Source of the DNA: Ascaphus truei
Lineage: Eukaryota > Chordata > Amphibia > Anura > Ascaphidae
Length of the DNA: 64,000 bases
Reading direction: 5' to 3'
Assembly: GCA_036426205.1 (NCBI GenBank)
Contig: WSYH01002463.1
Location: 1-64,000, forward strand
The notes below the pieces were generated by a model that was not told where the DNA came from, did no database searches, and worked only from the letters and a program-made list of their open reading frames with translations. Each line of letters opens with the position of its first letter. Within the stretch, counting starts at the first letter, position 1. The translations under genes and the position numbers were made by a program. Below are positions 9,485-20,328 of this stretch, one piece after another.

Positions 9485-10113
9485 CATAAGCAACAAGATT
9501 GTTTCAAAATATATACTATGAAAAGTGTGAATAAAGAAACAAATCTGAGGATCACAGAGTAACAAATTAGTTTATTTTGCGTACATGTGCACACATAGAA
9601 GGAAGTTTCAAAATAAAACATCCCCATCTAAATATTGGCCTATAAGCCATATTTATACCAAAATACTAAGCCCACGCCCCCTATATGAGGTGGCATGTGC
9701 GTCATTACATAAGCGTATAAGATAAACAAAATATGAATATGAGAACATTGCGTTAATAACATAACTGTAAGATTCATACTAAAATTTATTATACAAGCCA
9801 GTGACCTTTTCTCTATATACGTGATTTCTGGGAAAGTGTGTATTTGACCATGAGAACCTCCCCCTGAATGTGAGATGTGCCTGTTATCTATGTTTTCTTT
9901 TCATAACAGTGGCAGCATTTCTCCCATCTCCAAGGTCTTGTTGTTAGCTGAAAACTTATCCTCCAGGAGCAAATAAAAAGAAAAAATGTGTCTTTTAAAC
10001 GTAACTTTTCATAGCAACACTCATGCAGACAATAGACAAAATGGATTACAATATCAGGCACCTAAGATGGATGCTGACTTAAAATGGCTGCTCAGATCCC
10101 AGTGCTGTTTACG
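9485..10113 (-). mobile_element. Endogenous retrovirus 3' LTR (approximate limits)
   Basis: On the minus strand a G-rich polypurine run (10117-10130) follows the env remnant and leads into an LTR-like block. Within it are a TATA-like motif (TATAAATATGG near 9655) and an AATAAA signal (near 9585) about 90 bp apart, the spacing expected of U3-R. The exact outer end and any 5' partner were not found. Confidence 0.45.
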
Positions 10114-10211
10114 TCAGACCCCCCCCCCCTCCTTGCATCATATTCTCAACTTTATTAGTTCTCTCCTTTTTTATTTTGAAAACATTGCTTTTGAGAATTA
10201 AGGTTATGATG

Positions 10212-10813
10212 TTAGTCCAGGGACACATATTGTATTTTGGGGTGCTCCATCTTCAGATAATGCTTATTAGTATAACTCAGAGGAAAAGGGTGCGTGCCCT
10301 TCACTGTCATAGTCTCGTATGGCGCTGTGGCCAAAATGTCTTTTGGAGTTGAATAACTGTGATCGGCATCTTCTTTCTTCAAGTTACTGCTGTTTCTGGC
10401 ATCTGCAAAGAGTGGCATTATATTGGAAGAGGGGGTAGCACATTTGTGGATCATACCTGTGCAACAAGTGACACACATATACATGACAACAAGTAACACC
10501 AACACACACAGCAAAGCATTCATAAGTTTTTGCTCCTAGTGATCTAAGCCATACACCTAACCCCAATGGGTGATATTCTGTCACCTCCCTTTCTAAGCCT
10601 CTTTTGAATCTCTTGTATTTTATCGAGTTCATGCTGTACATTGCTACTCTGCTCTTGAATGAAAACACAGCATTGTTCTTTAATTAGGGCACATTCCCCT
10701 CCTTTTGAAGCTAAAACATAGTCTAAAGCAATTCTGTTTTGTAAGGCCATAAGCCTAATCTGACCCTGTTCTTGGTTTAATGATGAAATTAAAAACTGCA
10801 AAATTAAGGCCAC
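10212..10813 (-). pseudogene. Retroviral env transmembrane-subunit remnant (ERV)
   Basis: Two minus-strand reading frames cover the end of a retroviral envelope gene. The upstream one (10813-10544) has the conserved ectodomain region of a transmembrane subunit, including a CX6CC cysteine motif just after the immunosuppressive-like segment. The downstream one (10523-10212) begins with a strongly hydrophobic anchor followed by a cytoplasmic tail. They are in different frames and separated by a stop, so the gene is broken. The surface subunit, pol and gag are absent nearby. A polypurine run and LTR-like block follow at once, consistent with the 3' end of an old endogenous provirus. Assignment to a retrovirus class is not attempted. 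Confidence 0.65.
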
Positions 10814-11172
10814 ATCCTTCCTGTAAATTGTTATCTGGTTAAAAATACATTTTTACACAGGTTTCATTGGTTGGTGGAGGCACTTGACCCATAAATTGAT
10901 TGTTGTTCCTAGTGTGTAATACACCCTTTAAGGGGTTGGCTGAAAAAATGGGAAAATACAGAAATTATACACATAATGCTAAAAACCTTATTTTATGCAA
11001 GCGACCTTTATTTGGGTATGCAGTTGCTAGATAGAGGAAATGGCATCTATCTCTATCGTCATATATTTTTAGAATCATCACAACATTCTATTACTGAGAA
11101 TTGAAGTGGGTTGGTATCTGTGGAAGCGAATGCATGATCATCACCCCTGCACACATTATATACATCATTCAC

Positions 11173-11399
11173 TCAGAATATCAGAACAGATAAAATGTCT
11201 GCGATGGTCAAAATGGCTGATTTATGATCCTTTCCTTGTGGCTGACACACGCCCCTGGGTGACCCCCTCCTTTCGGTGGAGGTGCAACACACTTCTGGAT
11301 CAAAGTTTTGCTGCAAATGACACATACATAGAGAGTGATGAGTACTGCCAAAACACCTACAAGAGCATTCACAAGCCACGCTTCCAGGAAACTAATCAC
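11173..11399 (-). pseudogene. Second env membrane-anchor fragment
   Basis: A short minus-strand stretch with a hydrophobic anchor followed by a cysteine-containing tail that resembles the env tail ending at 10212. The similarity suggests a second, related provirus fragment or a duplication about 0.9 kb upstream. The remainder of the gene is missing, and two overlapping frames share the region. Confidence 0.4.
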
Positions 11400-11459
11400 C
11401 CATCAAGGCCCAATTGTACATACAGCTTAAATTTCTAACTTAAACACACTCTAAAATAA

Positions 11460-12555
11460 AAATATTGAGTCTTTGAAAGAAGAAAAGTGAAAATGAATGT
11501 TCTGATTAAGACCGGGCCTCAGCCTGGTGTCTTATTTTCCTCGGGGGTTAATGGTCAGGGTGTTTCTTTACCCTTCAAAACGTTAACTTGAAGAGGCTGT
11601 GCTTTGGGTGACTTGGGTAGAGCTTTATGTGCGCCATGTGGATCCAGTAAGAGACCTCTGCCACTTTAATTGCTGTATTGGTGGTGAGTATGGGCCTTTT
11701 CATCTGGGATGAAGAGCATGCTTGCGTAGGAAATATTTGACTATTAACCTCGTCTCGAGTAGGTGCACTTTCAACTTTGACCTATTATTCTGAAGCCAGG
11801 GTCACGATTGATGTGTGAATGGCCCCCGATAGCATTAACTCAGCCCCCTTTCCAAATCACTCCAAGTCCTATAATATTTCCTTCACTTTATTGGAAAAAG
11901 CAGCAGAATACAGATTCTTGTGAATGGTGTGTAGTAGTGATTTGTAGTTAGAAGCAGGTAGAAAGAAATGGCCTTGCCATAGGAGAGTAACAGGGATGTG
12001 TGCTGTACTCACAGTCTGCAGGGTGGAAAAGGAAGTGAGGAGCAATGTGGGTAAAAGGAATAGTCTAGGGACAGACTATCTGTGAACAAAACAGGGGGAG
12101 GGCAGACTAGCCCATTCTGGTAAGGATCTCAGAGGCTGCAGTAGCAACTCACTGATTACATGCCCAGAGGCAAGAAATGCAACATTGTTAGATATCACAC
12201 TGGCACAGTGTGTGTGTGCAAACTCCATGCAGCTGAAAATAAGAACTGACAGTCAGAAGATGCAAAGGAAAGAGGGGGGTGAAACAGGCATGTGATTCTT
12301 GTTCCATGACACCTATGCCTAGAGAGACTCAAAAAATATATCAGTTTCATACAATACTTACTAATTGTTTTATTACCAATAACATGGTCCTTAATTCGTT
12401 CCTTTGGACTGCTGATAGTCATGAGTCATCCCATAAGTGTCTCATAGGGAGATAATTTATACCTAGGAATAAATTCTTGTATCAATGTGTTTAATCCTGT
12501 CTTAGCATCCGCATATAGACAGAGGTATCCCCTATTAATGTTCCTCAAATTAAAA
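11460..12555. other. No recognisable gene or element
   Basis: Mixed-composition noncoding sequence. No ORF with recognisable content, no terminal repeats and no tandem array were seen. Confidence 0.4.
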
Positions 12556-12890
12556 TTAAGGAGCCAATATGAACCTGACTTTGCTACAATCTAAGTTCCT
12601 AAGACTTGATGCCCCAGCCATTGCCAAACTAATTGCTTCCATAGTTAACTCTATCCTGTCTGCAGTCCATATCCCTAAGACCTGGAAAACTGCCAGAGTT
12701 GTCCCAATCTTCAGAAGTGGGGACAAAAAACACTGTCTCAAATTACAGGCCAATCTCTCTTCTCCCAATACTATCCACAGTCATGGAAAAAATATGTTCA
12801 CTCCCAATTAAGCAATTATTTTACCAATACAAACTTCCCTAGCCAATCCCAATCTGGCTTTTACCCAAACACTCCACTGTAACTATTCTG
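12556..12890 (+). pseudogene. Non-LTR RT fragment, family of the 60-kb LINE
   Basis: The translated part carries APAIAKLIASIVNSIL and IPKTWKTARVVPIFRSGDK, the region just before the RT palm in CR1/L2-like LINEs. The nucleotide sequence (GACCTGGAAAACTGCCAGAG) also occurs in reverse at 61810-61840 and 63300-63330, so it is the same family as the LINE at the right end. A frame change and stops follow. Neither element end is present. Confidence 0.7.
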
Positions 12891-13490
12891 CTAAAAGTTT
12901 GAATGCCTTGTATACAGTATAATGTATACCCTGTTCACTTATGTAACTGCTTATGCAATTATGTATCCCCTGTATTTAACCCTATGCTCAGGACACACCC
13001 AAAAAAATGAGGCGACTCCCAATTCACCACTTCCTGGCAAACCATTCTAGATTACACAGCGATTTTGACAATAACTTCTGCTTATGGACACCTTTGGAAA
13101 AAATAAATGGTTAAAAGTTTATACAATACATCACATATTCAGTTGATAGACAAATGATTTTGTATAGGACTTCACACTAATTTCTTGTCATATAATCTCT
13201 TTGTACAGTGCTGAGCACACGGTCAGCTTTATATTTTTAAAGACACTCTGCATTTGACTAAAAAAATAATTTTCAAAGCTTGTTCCCGGGCAAATAACCT
13301 TGAACAGATATGATAACGGCACAACGGCTTCTTCATAAACGAAATAATAATGACTGGATTGGAACTTTAGCTTAAAGTTAGATAAATGGAGCTTATTCCA
13401 CAGCCCTAAAAACTACATTTTTTATGGCCTCTCAAAAATTAAATAACGGGACTTTTATATAGATGAGGTAAGATCACTTCTAACACACAA
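12891..13490. other. No recognisable gene or element
   Basis: AT-rich noncoding sequence between two LINE fragments; nothing identifiable. Confidence 0.4.
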
Positions 13491-14605
13491 GTAGATTCCC
13501 ACAAGCTCATGCTATCTCCCTCCACTCGTTCCTTTTAATGCCTTCTGTTTGAACTCTCATACTCTCACAGACTTCCTTCACTACAAATTTATGCTATCCT
13601 GTTTCAACTCTGCCCTTTCTCAAGCTAAACAAACCTACTTCTCTCCATTAATCAACACGCACAAGTCTAACCCACACTAACTCTTCCTTCATCTCACTTC
13701 GGGACTATTTTAAGGAAAGGGTGGAATTCATACATCAGAACATTCCCTCTGTTTCCTCCTTCCATCCAACACCGCTTCCTAACTCTCTTCCTGCTTTCCT
13801 TAACTCTTTTTCCACTGTCTTAGAAGAGAATGTCACCATCACTGTTGATCTCCTCGTCTCCCTCTACTCTGATACCTCCTTCAAACATGCAACAGTTATA
13901 CCATTACTCAAAAACAGCAATCTTGACACTACCTGTCTTTCTAACTACTGAACTGTCTCCCTCTTGCCTTTTGCCTCTAAAACCTTTTGACCGTCTTGTA
14001 TTCTCTTGCTTGCTCAATTTTCTCAACACCCATTCTCTCCTTAACCCTCTACAATCTGACTTCTGCACTGCTCCATCCACAGAGACAATTCTCACTAAAA
14101 TAACTGATGACCTACAGTATATGCTGCCAAAGACAGAGGTCATTATACTCTGCTCATATTACTCAACCTCTCTGAAGCATTTGCCACCATGGACCACACT
14201 CTTCTCTTTTCTCTGTACACACTCTCTCTAGGTGACCTAATAACATCTCTTGGGTTTAAATACCACCTCTATGCTGACGACACACACATTTACTTTTCAA
14301 CCCCTGACCTTACACCTGCTCTACAAACCAAAGTTTCTGAATGTCTTTCTGTTATCTCATTCTGGATGGCCCTACTTCGCCTTAAACTTAACATGGCAAA
14401 AACAGAGTTCTTCATACTTCCTCCCAAATCTGGCCTACTACCTCCTTCAACATTACTGTTGGAAGTACCATTCATCCAGTAGCCCAAGCACGCTGCTTAG
14501 GGGTCACACTCAACTCCTCTCTCATATTCTCCTCTCACGTTCAAAACATTTTCTAACACCTGTCGCTTTTTCCTCCACAATATCACAAATATATATACTC
14601 TTGCT
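13491..14605 (+). pseudogene. L2-like LINE reverse-transcriptase fragment
   Basis: Degraded RT in several frames. 13721-13951 carries SDTSFKHATVIPLLKNSNLD, the pre-palm region. 14189-14480 carries the palm with the catalytic YADDT motif (LGFKYHLYADDTHIYFS) and LRLKLNMAKTEFF. 14480-14590 continues with LGVTLNSSLIFSSHV, the region after the palm in L2-type elements. Stops and frame changes show it is dead. It is cut near 14600 by the minus-strand LTR element that follows. Confidence 0.75.
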
Positions 14606-15888
14606 GACACTGGAGGCACATAGGGTTTTACCCGGGCAACAGGTACAATATGAACAACATTGGTAGTAACCCCAGAGTCCTGAACCAAACCCACCCCGCA
14701 TCGGTAATCAGTAAGTGGCTTGGGGGCTTCCCATTTACCCAATGACCCACAGTGACTATGGCGGGGACCCGAAATAGCTGGGGCATGGATAGGGGCAATG
14801 GCATGGGCAAAGTGACTCTGGGCTGGGGCCGGAGCAGCAACAGTGTCCGGAGTAAAGTCCTTGACTTTGGTAAGGTCACGGCCTACCACAGGGGACAGGT
14901 GCTTCTTGGACAGAGTAGGCTCACCATTCTTCTGCTTCTCAGGCCTCCGGATGGCCTGCCAACTCTTGCCCTTCCCTGTTCCCGGCGACCTGGTACAGCA
15001 CGTCGGTCGCGAGGCTGCGGCCATCTTCCATCCGGTTCCGCAGTGTCCGCCGGAAGTGATGTCATCTATCTCGTGGGATGAGGCGCTGCCATCTTGGGTT
15101 GGGCTCCCCACCAGAACCTTTTCTTCCACAATGACATCCGCCGCCGGAAGTGAAGGTTCTTCTTGCCGCTCCGCTTGGGCCTTGGTTGGGCCTTCCTTTG
15201 CCGTCGCTGCCATCGATGCCTGTGGAGAGTAAGGGTGTGTCTCACCGCTCCATCGGCTTGGGATGGTGTCTTTTCCGCCTTCCACGTTGGGAATCGCCAC
15301 AGCCGTGGGACTCCTCCGCTCCGGTTGCTTCCGCACAGGTGATCTCGGCACCTCGGGACTCAGCTCCACTGCTTTGCAGGTAAGTACTGGCTCTTTTTCC
15401 CCACCGCTGTAGTGGTCCGCCGGTAGGCGCATCACCACCAATGTCGGGCTGGGTTGCTCCTCATCCGATGACGTGGACTCCGACACTTCTGCAGGGGACC
15501 GACAGGGAGGTTCCGGGTTCTCGCTGCGGTAGCAGGCCCCAGTATCTTTCTGCTCCGTGACTATCATCAATAGCGATCCCCATTCTCTGGGATCAGGTTT
15601 CTCTGTCTTTACTTGTTGAGAGACTTCAGCCGTCAGCTTGGCTGTCTCTCCGCCTTCCTCCACGGTCTGCCCCAGCACAAAGGGCTACATGGCCCACAGA
15701 TAGTAGATGCCACATTGGGGACACCTCGCCGTGGTACTGGCTTCTCCACATGGCAATCGACACTGCATGCACAGGCATCGTATGGTTTCGGTATCACCCG
15801 ACTTTATCACCAGGAAGCCTCCGGGCAACGAGTAAGGGTGCGCTGAAATGTCCATTTCAGTTTTTATGGTACTGGTTACAGGAGACAC
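14600..15888 (-). pseudogene. Gag-like ORF with zinc ribbon, one amber codon
   Basis: The minus-strand frame is open from 15888 except for a single TAG at 15687-15685; the codons after it (PFVLGQTVEEGG) continue in the same frame to 14497. The last ~35 codons run into L2-like sequence read antisense, so the true end is near 14600. Early residues contain CMQC and CPQC about 16 residues apart, a zinc-ribbon pattern. The remainder is a Pro/Ser/Glu-rich region (SESTSSDEEQPSPTLVV) without CCHC knuckles. It is probably the gag-like product of the LTR element, or a third ORF. The amber may be decay or a readthrough codon. I do not recognise the family. Confidence 0.4.
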
Positions 15889-15921
15889 TTTGCACAGTGG
15901 TCTTACCTGTTCACCAGCTCC

Positions 15922-16629
15922 TCACAACTGAAGAGCAGGGGTCACCCCTTTAGCTCCTCCCTTTGCCCACTCGGTACATAATTGGCAGATGCTGGGACCC
16001 CTCCCCCTGGTGGAGATTAATGGAGGGTCCCACAGGTTCACTTGATGACCCATGCTTGGCGCTAAGCCTTTCATAGTCCAGGAGGGCGTGGCCACAGCTT
16101 CCGCGCCACTACCCCCAACAGGGTGGGGTTCTTTATTTGGCACCAATCCCGGCCAACTTCTTGCAATCTTTGCATTTGCAGAATTCTCTTCGCTCGGCCC
16201 ACGTGGTCTCCCAGGGAAGCGTGAACCGCCATCTTGGTTTGCACGGCCATTCACTATAGCAACTGAGGTAGATTTCTGTCGGTTGATCACCGTCTGGCAA
16301 TCAGGTTCTCCATCCACACCACACATAACCACAATGTCCTCAACACTGTCCTCCAGGGTAGCACCCCGGGATCCTAGGCAGGACAAAAATGGCGGGGCCA
16401 CAGCCTTGGCGCCTCTCCATAACATACTTGCAAAAGTCCCTTCTGCAACTCTCACACCACTTGCGCTCTCTCCATCTGGCGCTGGCCACCATCTTTGATT
16501 CTCCGCACCGCGCAGAACTTCATCTCTTGCGGTCGCCATCTTTACTTTGTAATTTCTACTATCACACATGGTGCTCCTCTCTGTGGGGCAGCTGCCATTT
16601 CGATGCAATAAAGAATGCCAGTGCACCAC
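15922..16629 (-). CDS. Unrecognised ORF in LTR element
   Basis: 235-codon minus-strand frame between the putative PBS and the zinc-ribbon ORF, about 35 bp upstream of the latter and perhaps its N-terminal part separated by a frameshift. Composition is Gly/Pro/Ala/Arg-rich (GRPRGPSEENSANAKI) with no motif I recognise. The antisense strand is also open, as expected in GC-rich sequence, so evidence for coding is weak and rests on context. Confidence 0.3.
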   Translation of the reverse strand: MVHWHSLLHRNGSCPTERSTMCDSRNYKVKMATARDEVLRGAENQRWWPAPDGESASGVRVAEGTFASMLWRGAKAVAPPFLSCLGSRGATLEDSVEDIVVMCGVDGEPDCQTVINRQKSTSVAIVNGRANQDGGSRFPGRPRGPSEENSANAKIARSWPGLVPNKEPHPVGGSGAEAVATPSWTMKGLAPSMGHQVNLWDPPLISTRGRGPSICQLCTEWAKGGAKGVTPALQL

Positions 16630-17082
16630 CTAAATGTATCTAATGTATGTTTGACTCATGTGTACTACCTCAGGCTAGGCTCACTCTCTCAGTGTATGCT
16701 GTGTCCACCTTCCTCCAGTGTGTGCTCTGCGGTAAGTGTCCTGGTTACTGGCTAGAGTACTCTGGCTTCTCCCATGCAGTACTAGAGCATCAACCTCTCT
16801 TGGCTACCTCTAGTGCAGATCCTCTCCAGAATTCCTGACCCGAGTTATCCAGGCTATCCCTTCAGGCATCCTACAACTAGCTGCCTCACGGTGACTCGGA
16901 CAGCTATATCCCTGGCTCCAGACCCACTTACTCCTCTCAGGGCCCCTAGGGTGCGCTTTACGAGTCGCCACAACCTTCTTGACTACCCCTAGGTCCCATC
17001 CCCATACACAGCACTGACTGGCAGCATACACTCTCCCTGTTTCCTAGAGTGCCTAGCAAAAGCCTGTTCTGTTGATACAGAT

Positions 17083-17101
17083 CTCAGCAGCGCCTCCAAA
17101 A
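17083..17101 (-). other. Putative primer-binding site
   Basis: Directly inside the LTR end on the minus strand: TTTTTGGAGGCGCTGCTGAG. The TGG start 2-3 nt inside the LTR is typical of tRNA priming. The tRNA was not identified. Confidence 0.45.
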
Positions 17102-17102
17102 A

Positions 17103-17783
17103 TGTAACGGTTATTGGCCCCCACCCAATCTCAGATTGGCCCCTGTGGTGTAATCGGCCCCCATTACATGTCTGTGTGATGTGGTGCACCTGCTGGTAAC
17201 AGGACTCCTGAGTCTCCCGCTGGGTTGGTATAGGGGAAGTATCACCATGACAGGCGTCTGAGGTAGTGTGTTCAGAGTCCTACTCACATTTGGTTACAGC
17301 GCCTCCACCCCATCAGTATCTCTGCAGCAGCAGGGGAAGTATCTGATGGGGAACTCCTTCTTGGTGCATACTTCTTTGGAATAACTTCACTCTCACACAG
17401 AAGGGATCTTTTGAACCAGGGCATCTTTAATGTCATCTCCATAGGCAGACTGCCCCTCATCGCGGTCGTCACTTAGCCCAGCATTTTCATGAGGTACTCC
17501 ATTCAGAAGGTTCCTCCTCTTTTAATAGAGTTGCTTCCACCTCTCCCCTAAGGAAGATCTACCAGCTGTGCCAGGTCCCTGGTCACAGTGTGTAATCAGC
17601 TTGCACTGAAGTATCTGACAGACAGACTTGAACTGCTGCAGACACTTCACCTTGAACTCTTCTTGTTAACACACTAACACTCTAACTTTTGGCAGTGCTG
17701 TGTCTTATATAGACTCCAGAAACAGACCCACCTTTGTGTCACTAACAGCGGACACAAAGCATGTTGTCACTTCCTTTGTTACA
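17103..17783 (-). mobile_element. LTR, 681 bp, TGTAAC...GTTACA
   Basis: The termini TGTAAC (17103-17108) and GTTACA (17778-17783) are perfect inverted 6-mers with TG..CA ends. A TATA box (CTATATAAGACAC on the minus strand, near 17705) sits about 80 bp into the LTR. A purine/pyrimidine-mixed U5 follows and a putative PBS abuts the inner end. No partner LTR is in the window. Confidence 0.65.
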
Positions 17784-17914
17784 TATGACACTTCACCAGG
17801 GTTTGAGGGCAAACCTCCATGATTGTTGCTGGCAACCCTGCATACTACCAGGTTTACTGCCAGCATGAGAAAGATATGTACACCATTTTTACACATGGCT
17901 ACATAGTATTAACT

Positions 17915-18036
17915 GTATTTACTATGGGTGTCTCACTGCTTGTCAAACTCGCACTTGCCCCCATTCTACCTCCATACCACCTTGTATCCTCCTCTATTTC
18001 ATTTAGTTCATAATCTGTTTCATTCCCCTCCCATAT
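17915..18036 (-). mobile_element. CR1 fragment
   Basis: Reverse complement of 24060-24185 in the CR1 copy (shared GTGTCTCACTGCTTGTCAAA and CATACCACCTTGTATCCTCC), covering the boundary between the esterase-type ORF1 and the endonuclease ORF. Confidence 0.85.
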
Positions 18037-19106
18037 GATTTTTTAATTAGAATTAAAATTTTATATCCTTTTTTATATTTATAAGCAGTTTTATAATCAA
18101 TTTTATACAGGTTGATATTCACATTTATAGAATGCAATTTATGTATCATATATGCATTGTATGTTGTTTTGTATGTTGCACCACTGGTCCTACTGTTGTA
18201 TTGGATTGATTTAAAGTTATATTATATAAATAATTCAGTATATTGTATATTACCATTAAAAACAATCTAGGAAAGCTGTTGAGGACAATTTAGTAATTTT
18301 ATCTGCCCAATTTTCTGGAGATTTATAAACTATGTGCAATATATGAGTATTTTATCACAATATATGTGGTATGTATGAAAGCAGTTAATGTTGTTTAGTC
18401 TATCTGTGATATTTTATTTAGGAGTGTTTGTATTTGTTCCATGTATCTATTTATGTGTATTAGGTGACTTGTCATTGTGTGTGTTTTTTTTACAATTGAT
18501 TGCATCATATGTGTCTTTTTACCCAAGCAGATGTACAATTATTCTATTAGTGCAGCATCAGTGTGTAGCCGATTAATTAATTAAATACCAGGCTATTTAA
18601 GGATCCCACTGAGTACTGCATGAGTTACCCCTGAGGAAGTCGCATTTTGTGACGAAATGCGTAGGGATTACAAGGATTCGCTACTGATTTGTGGACTAAT
18701 ATATTTTCTCCAATACACTATTTGGTGTTCAGTTTTTATATCTAAATACATCCCCGTTGCGAATCTACCATCCGTGTATGGTTTACTGACTGCTGTGGCA
18801 TCCGAGATTGCTCTTGCGAGACTTTGACTAGGAAGGGATTCAGTGTGGACGCACACCCCTGGCATCCGTGACGGAAGTCCATCGGCATCTATACACATGG
18901 GCACGGTGTATCAGACGGAGGAACGGGTGAAGTCCTAAAGATTTTGTATTGGGATCCTTGCCTATATTGATTTTTAACATTGTGAGTGGCCGTGATCTAT
19001 GTAATGAGTATTTATTAAAATTATCATACAGTATTATGCTATGGGAGCCGCGCTGTCTTCTTTTATTTATATATATATATATATTTATATATAAAAATTT
19101 TTTGGA
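18037..19106 (+). mobile_element. PLE-like noncoding element with hammerhead-like motif
   Basis: No coding potential. At 18631-18657: CTGAGGA, a 6-bp hairpin (GTCGCA/TGTGAC), then GAAATGCGTAGGG, a hammerhead-type core. The 3' part ends in GGGAGCCGCGCTGTCTTC followed by an AT-dinucleotide-rich tail (19063-19098). The GAGCGC-type end with an AT tail resembles the end of the foldback at 30147-31478. A Penelope-related or non-autonomous origin is inferred. Confidence 0.4.
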
Positions 19107-19208
19107 GTGCCATACTTATCTGTATCATACTTACTGTACCTGTACTTACCTTACATTACTACATTCCGGTGGCCTGCCCATTACGCTGTAAAAGAACGGG
19201 CAACACGC
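19107..19208. mobile_element. Fragment of the composite Tc1 transposon
   Basis: Matches 2008-2115, the last-exon end and 3' flank of the transposase gene (GTGCCATACTTA.CTGTATCA, CTGCCCATTACG, GGGCAACAC). It is interrupted at TA (19209) by the MITE. Confidence 0.7.
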
Positions 19209-19210
19209 TA

Positions 19211-19607
19211 CTGCACCGACACACTTTATTCGAGCAAATACCCAGTATGTACCTGGCAGATACCTGGAATGCGCCGCTCCTCACCTCTGACAAGCCCCGT
19301 TGCGTTTGCCTTCCCAGCCTGGGTTCATGCCTGGCTGACGGGCGGCTGATCTGTTAAATGATAATGATTAGGATTTAATAGGCTGCAATGCTTCGCGTGT
19401 CTACCAGATGGCATAAATTCATGAATTGTAATGCAGTATTTATATATATACTGTGCAGTATTGCAGCCAGCGGGAATAAAATGCTTCAATCCCTGCCTGG
19501 AAAATACCTCAATGCACTCGGGCAGAAAACAGTCACAAACCTCAATACACCCGGGTATACCCGAATTCGTGGGACTAGCCGAGCTCGAATAAAGTGTGTC
19601 GCCAGTG
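19211..19607 (-). mobile_element. 397-bp Tc1/mariner-type MITE
   Basis: Flanked by TA on both sides (19209-19210 and 19608-19609). Ends CTGCACCGACACACTTTATT and AATAAAGTGTGTCGCCAGTG are inverted copies. It is ~90% similar by eye, in opposite orientation, to the 396-bp element at 52439-52834. One half shares its sequence with the right end of the composite transposon at 7829-7930. Confidence 0.85.
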
Positions 19608-19619
19608 TATACAGTAAAT

Positions 19620-19890
19620 ATGCAAATTTACAATTACTGCGCGCGCACACGCAGACTGTGTACTGACGTAGGTTGAACTGCTAAGGTATTAGACTTCCAA
19701 GACAACAGCTCGCGAACGCCCCCCTGAGTTTTTAGACGGTTTTGCAGTATTGCAGACAGCGATATTAAAATGCTAATATCACGAGCGCTAAAATAACGCA
19801 ATTCACTCCGGACCAAAAAAACCCGCATCTGCCCGAGATTATCAGAGCGCCGCGGATCCAGCCGCATTAGGATAAAGGCGGCCGCCACTG
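19620..19890. mobile_element. Diverged half copy of the same MITE family
   Basis: TTGCAGTATTGCAGACAGCG followed by AAAATGCTAATATC parallels the left-half consensus. The end AGGATAAAGGCGGCCGCCACTG is followed by TA, a variant of the family terminus. It abuts the complete MITE. Confidence 0.5.
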
Positions 19891-19892
19891 TA

Positions 19893-20328
19893 ACATCAAA
19901 ATATAGATTTACAGCTAATACTTATTTTTTCCTTTTTTCTCTCCCACCTAGCCCCCACAAAATCCCGAAACAGACAATCTCCCAAGCAACTGAAAGAACC
20001 TTCGGGGAGAGTCTATCTAGTGAAGTCGGATGCATGCATACATTTAAACCCACTCCTCATGCCCCACCGCCTTTGGTGAGAATGTGGTAGTGCCCACCAT
20101 TCCTTAAGCTTATATTAACTATAAGCAGACTAACAGTAATAAACCAATTTACATAGGCAAACAGGTCACGACTCATGGCACAAAATCAAGTCATCCTGAA
20201 TCACTATCGATCCGTGGATATTCGAGTGGAAGGAGCAGGGGGACCACCCAGGGTCTCAACCTTTACTGCCCCCTCCATCAAGTCCAGGCTGCAGATCTTG
20301 CTGGGCTTACGGTAAGTCAATCATAGGC
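19893..20328. other. Unclassified, possibly L1 inter-ORF sequence
   Basis: No gene recognised. It lies downstream (minus strand) of the L1 ORF1 remnant and may be that element's inter-ORF region. Confidence 0.3.

Larger units (their letters stand above)
14600..17783 (-). mobile_element. LTR element: LTR, PBS and gag-like region; 3' part missing
   Basis: Read on the minus strand: LTR (17783-17103), putative PBS, a G/C-rich coding stretch (16629-14600), then loss of homology where L2-like LINE sequence begins. No protease, RT or second LTR is present, so the copy is truncated or non-autonomous. It appears to be inserted into the L2-like LINE. Confidence 0.5.

Noticed and set aside
16052..16643. 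Plus-strand 148- and 84-codon frames
   Set aside because: Antisense to the minus-strand LTR element, whose LTR and putative PBS fix the orientation.
19893..20328. Plus-strand start MAQNQVILNHYRSVDIRVEGA near 20175 as a gene
   Set aside because: Short, no domain, and antisense to or beside an L1 remnant; not supportable.
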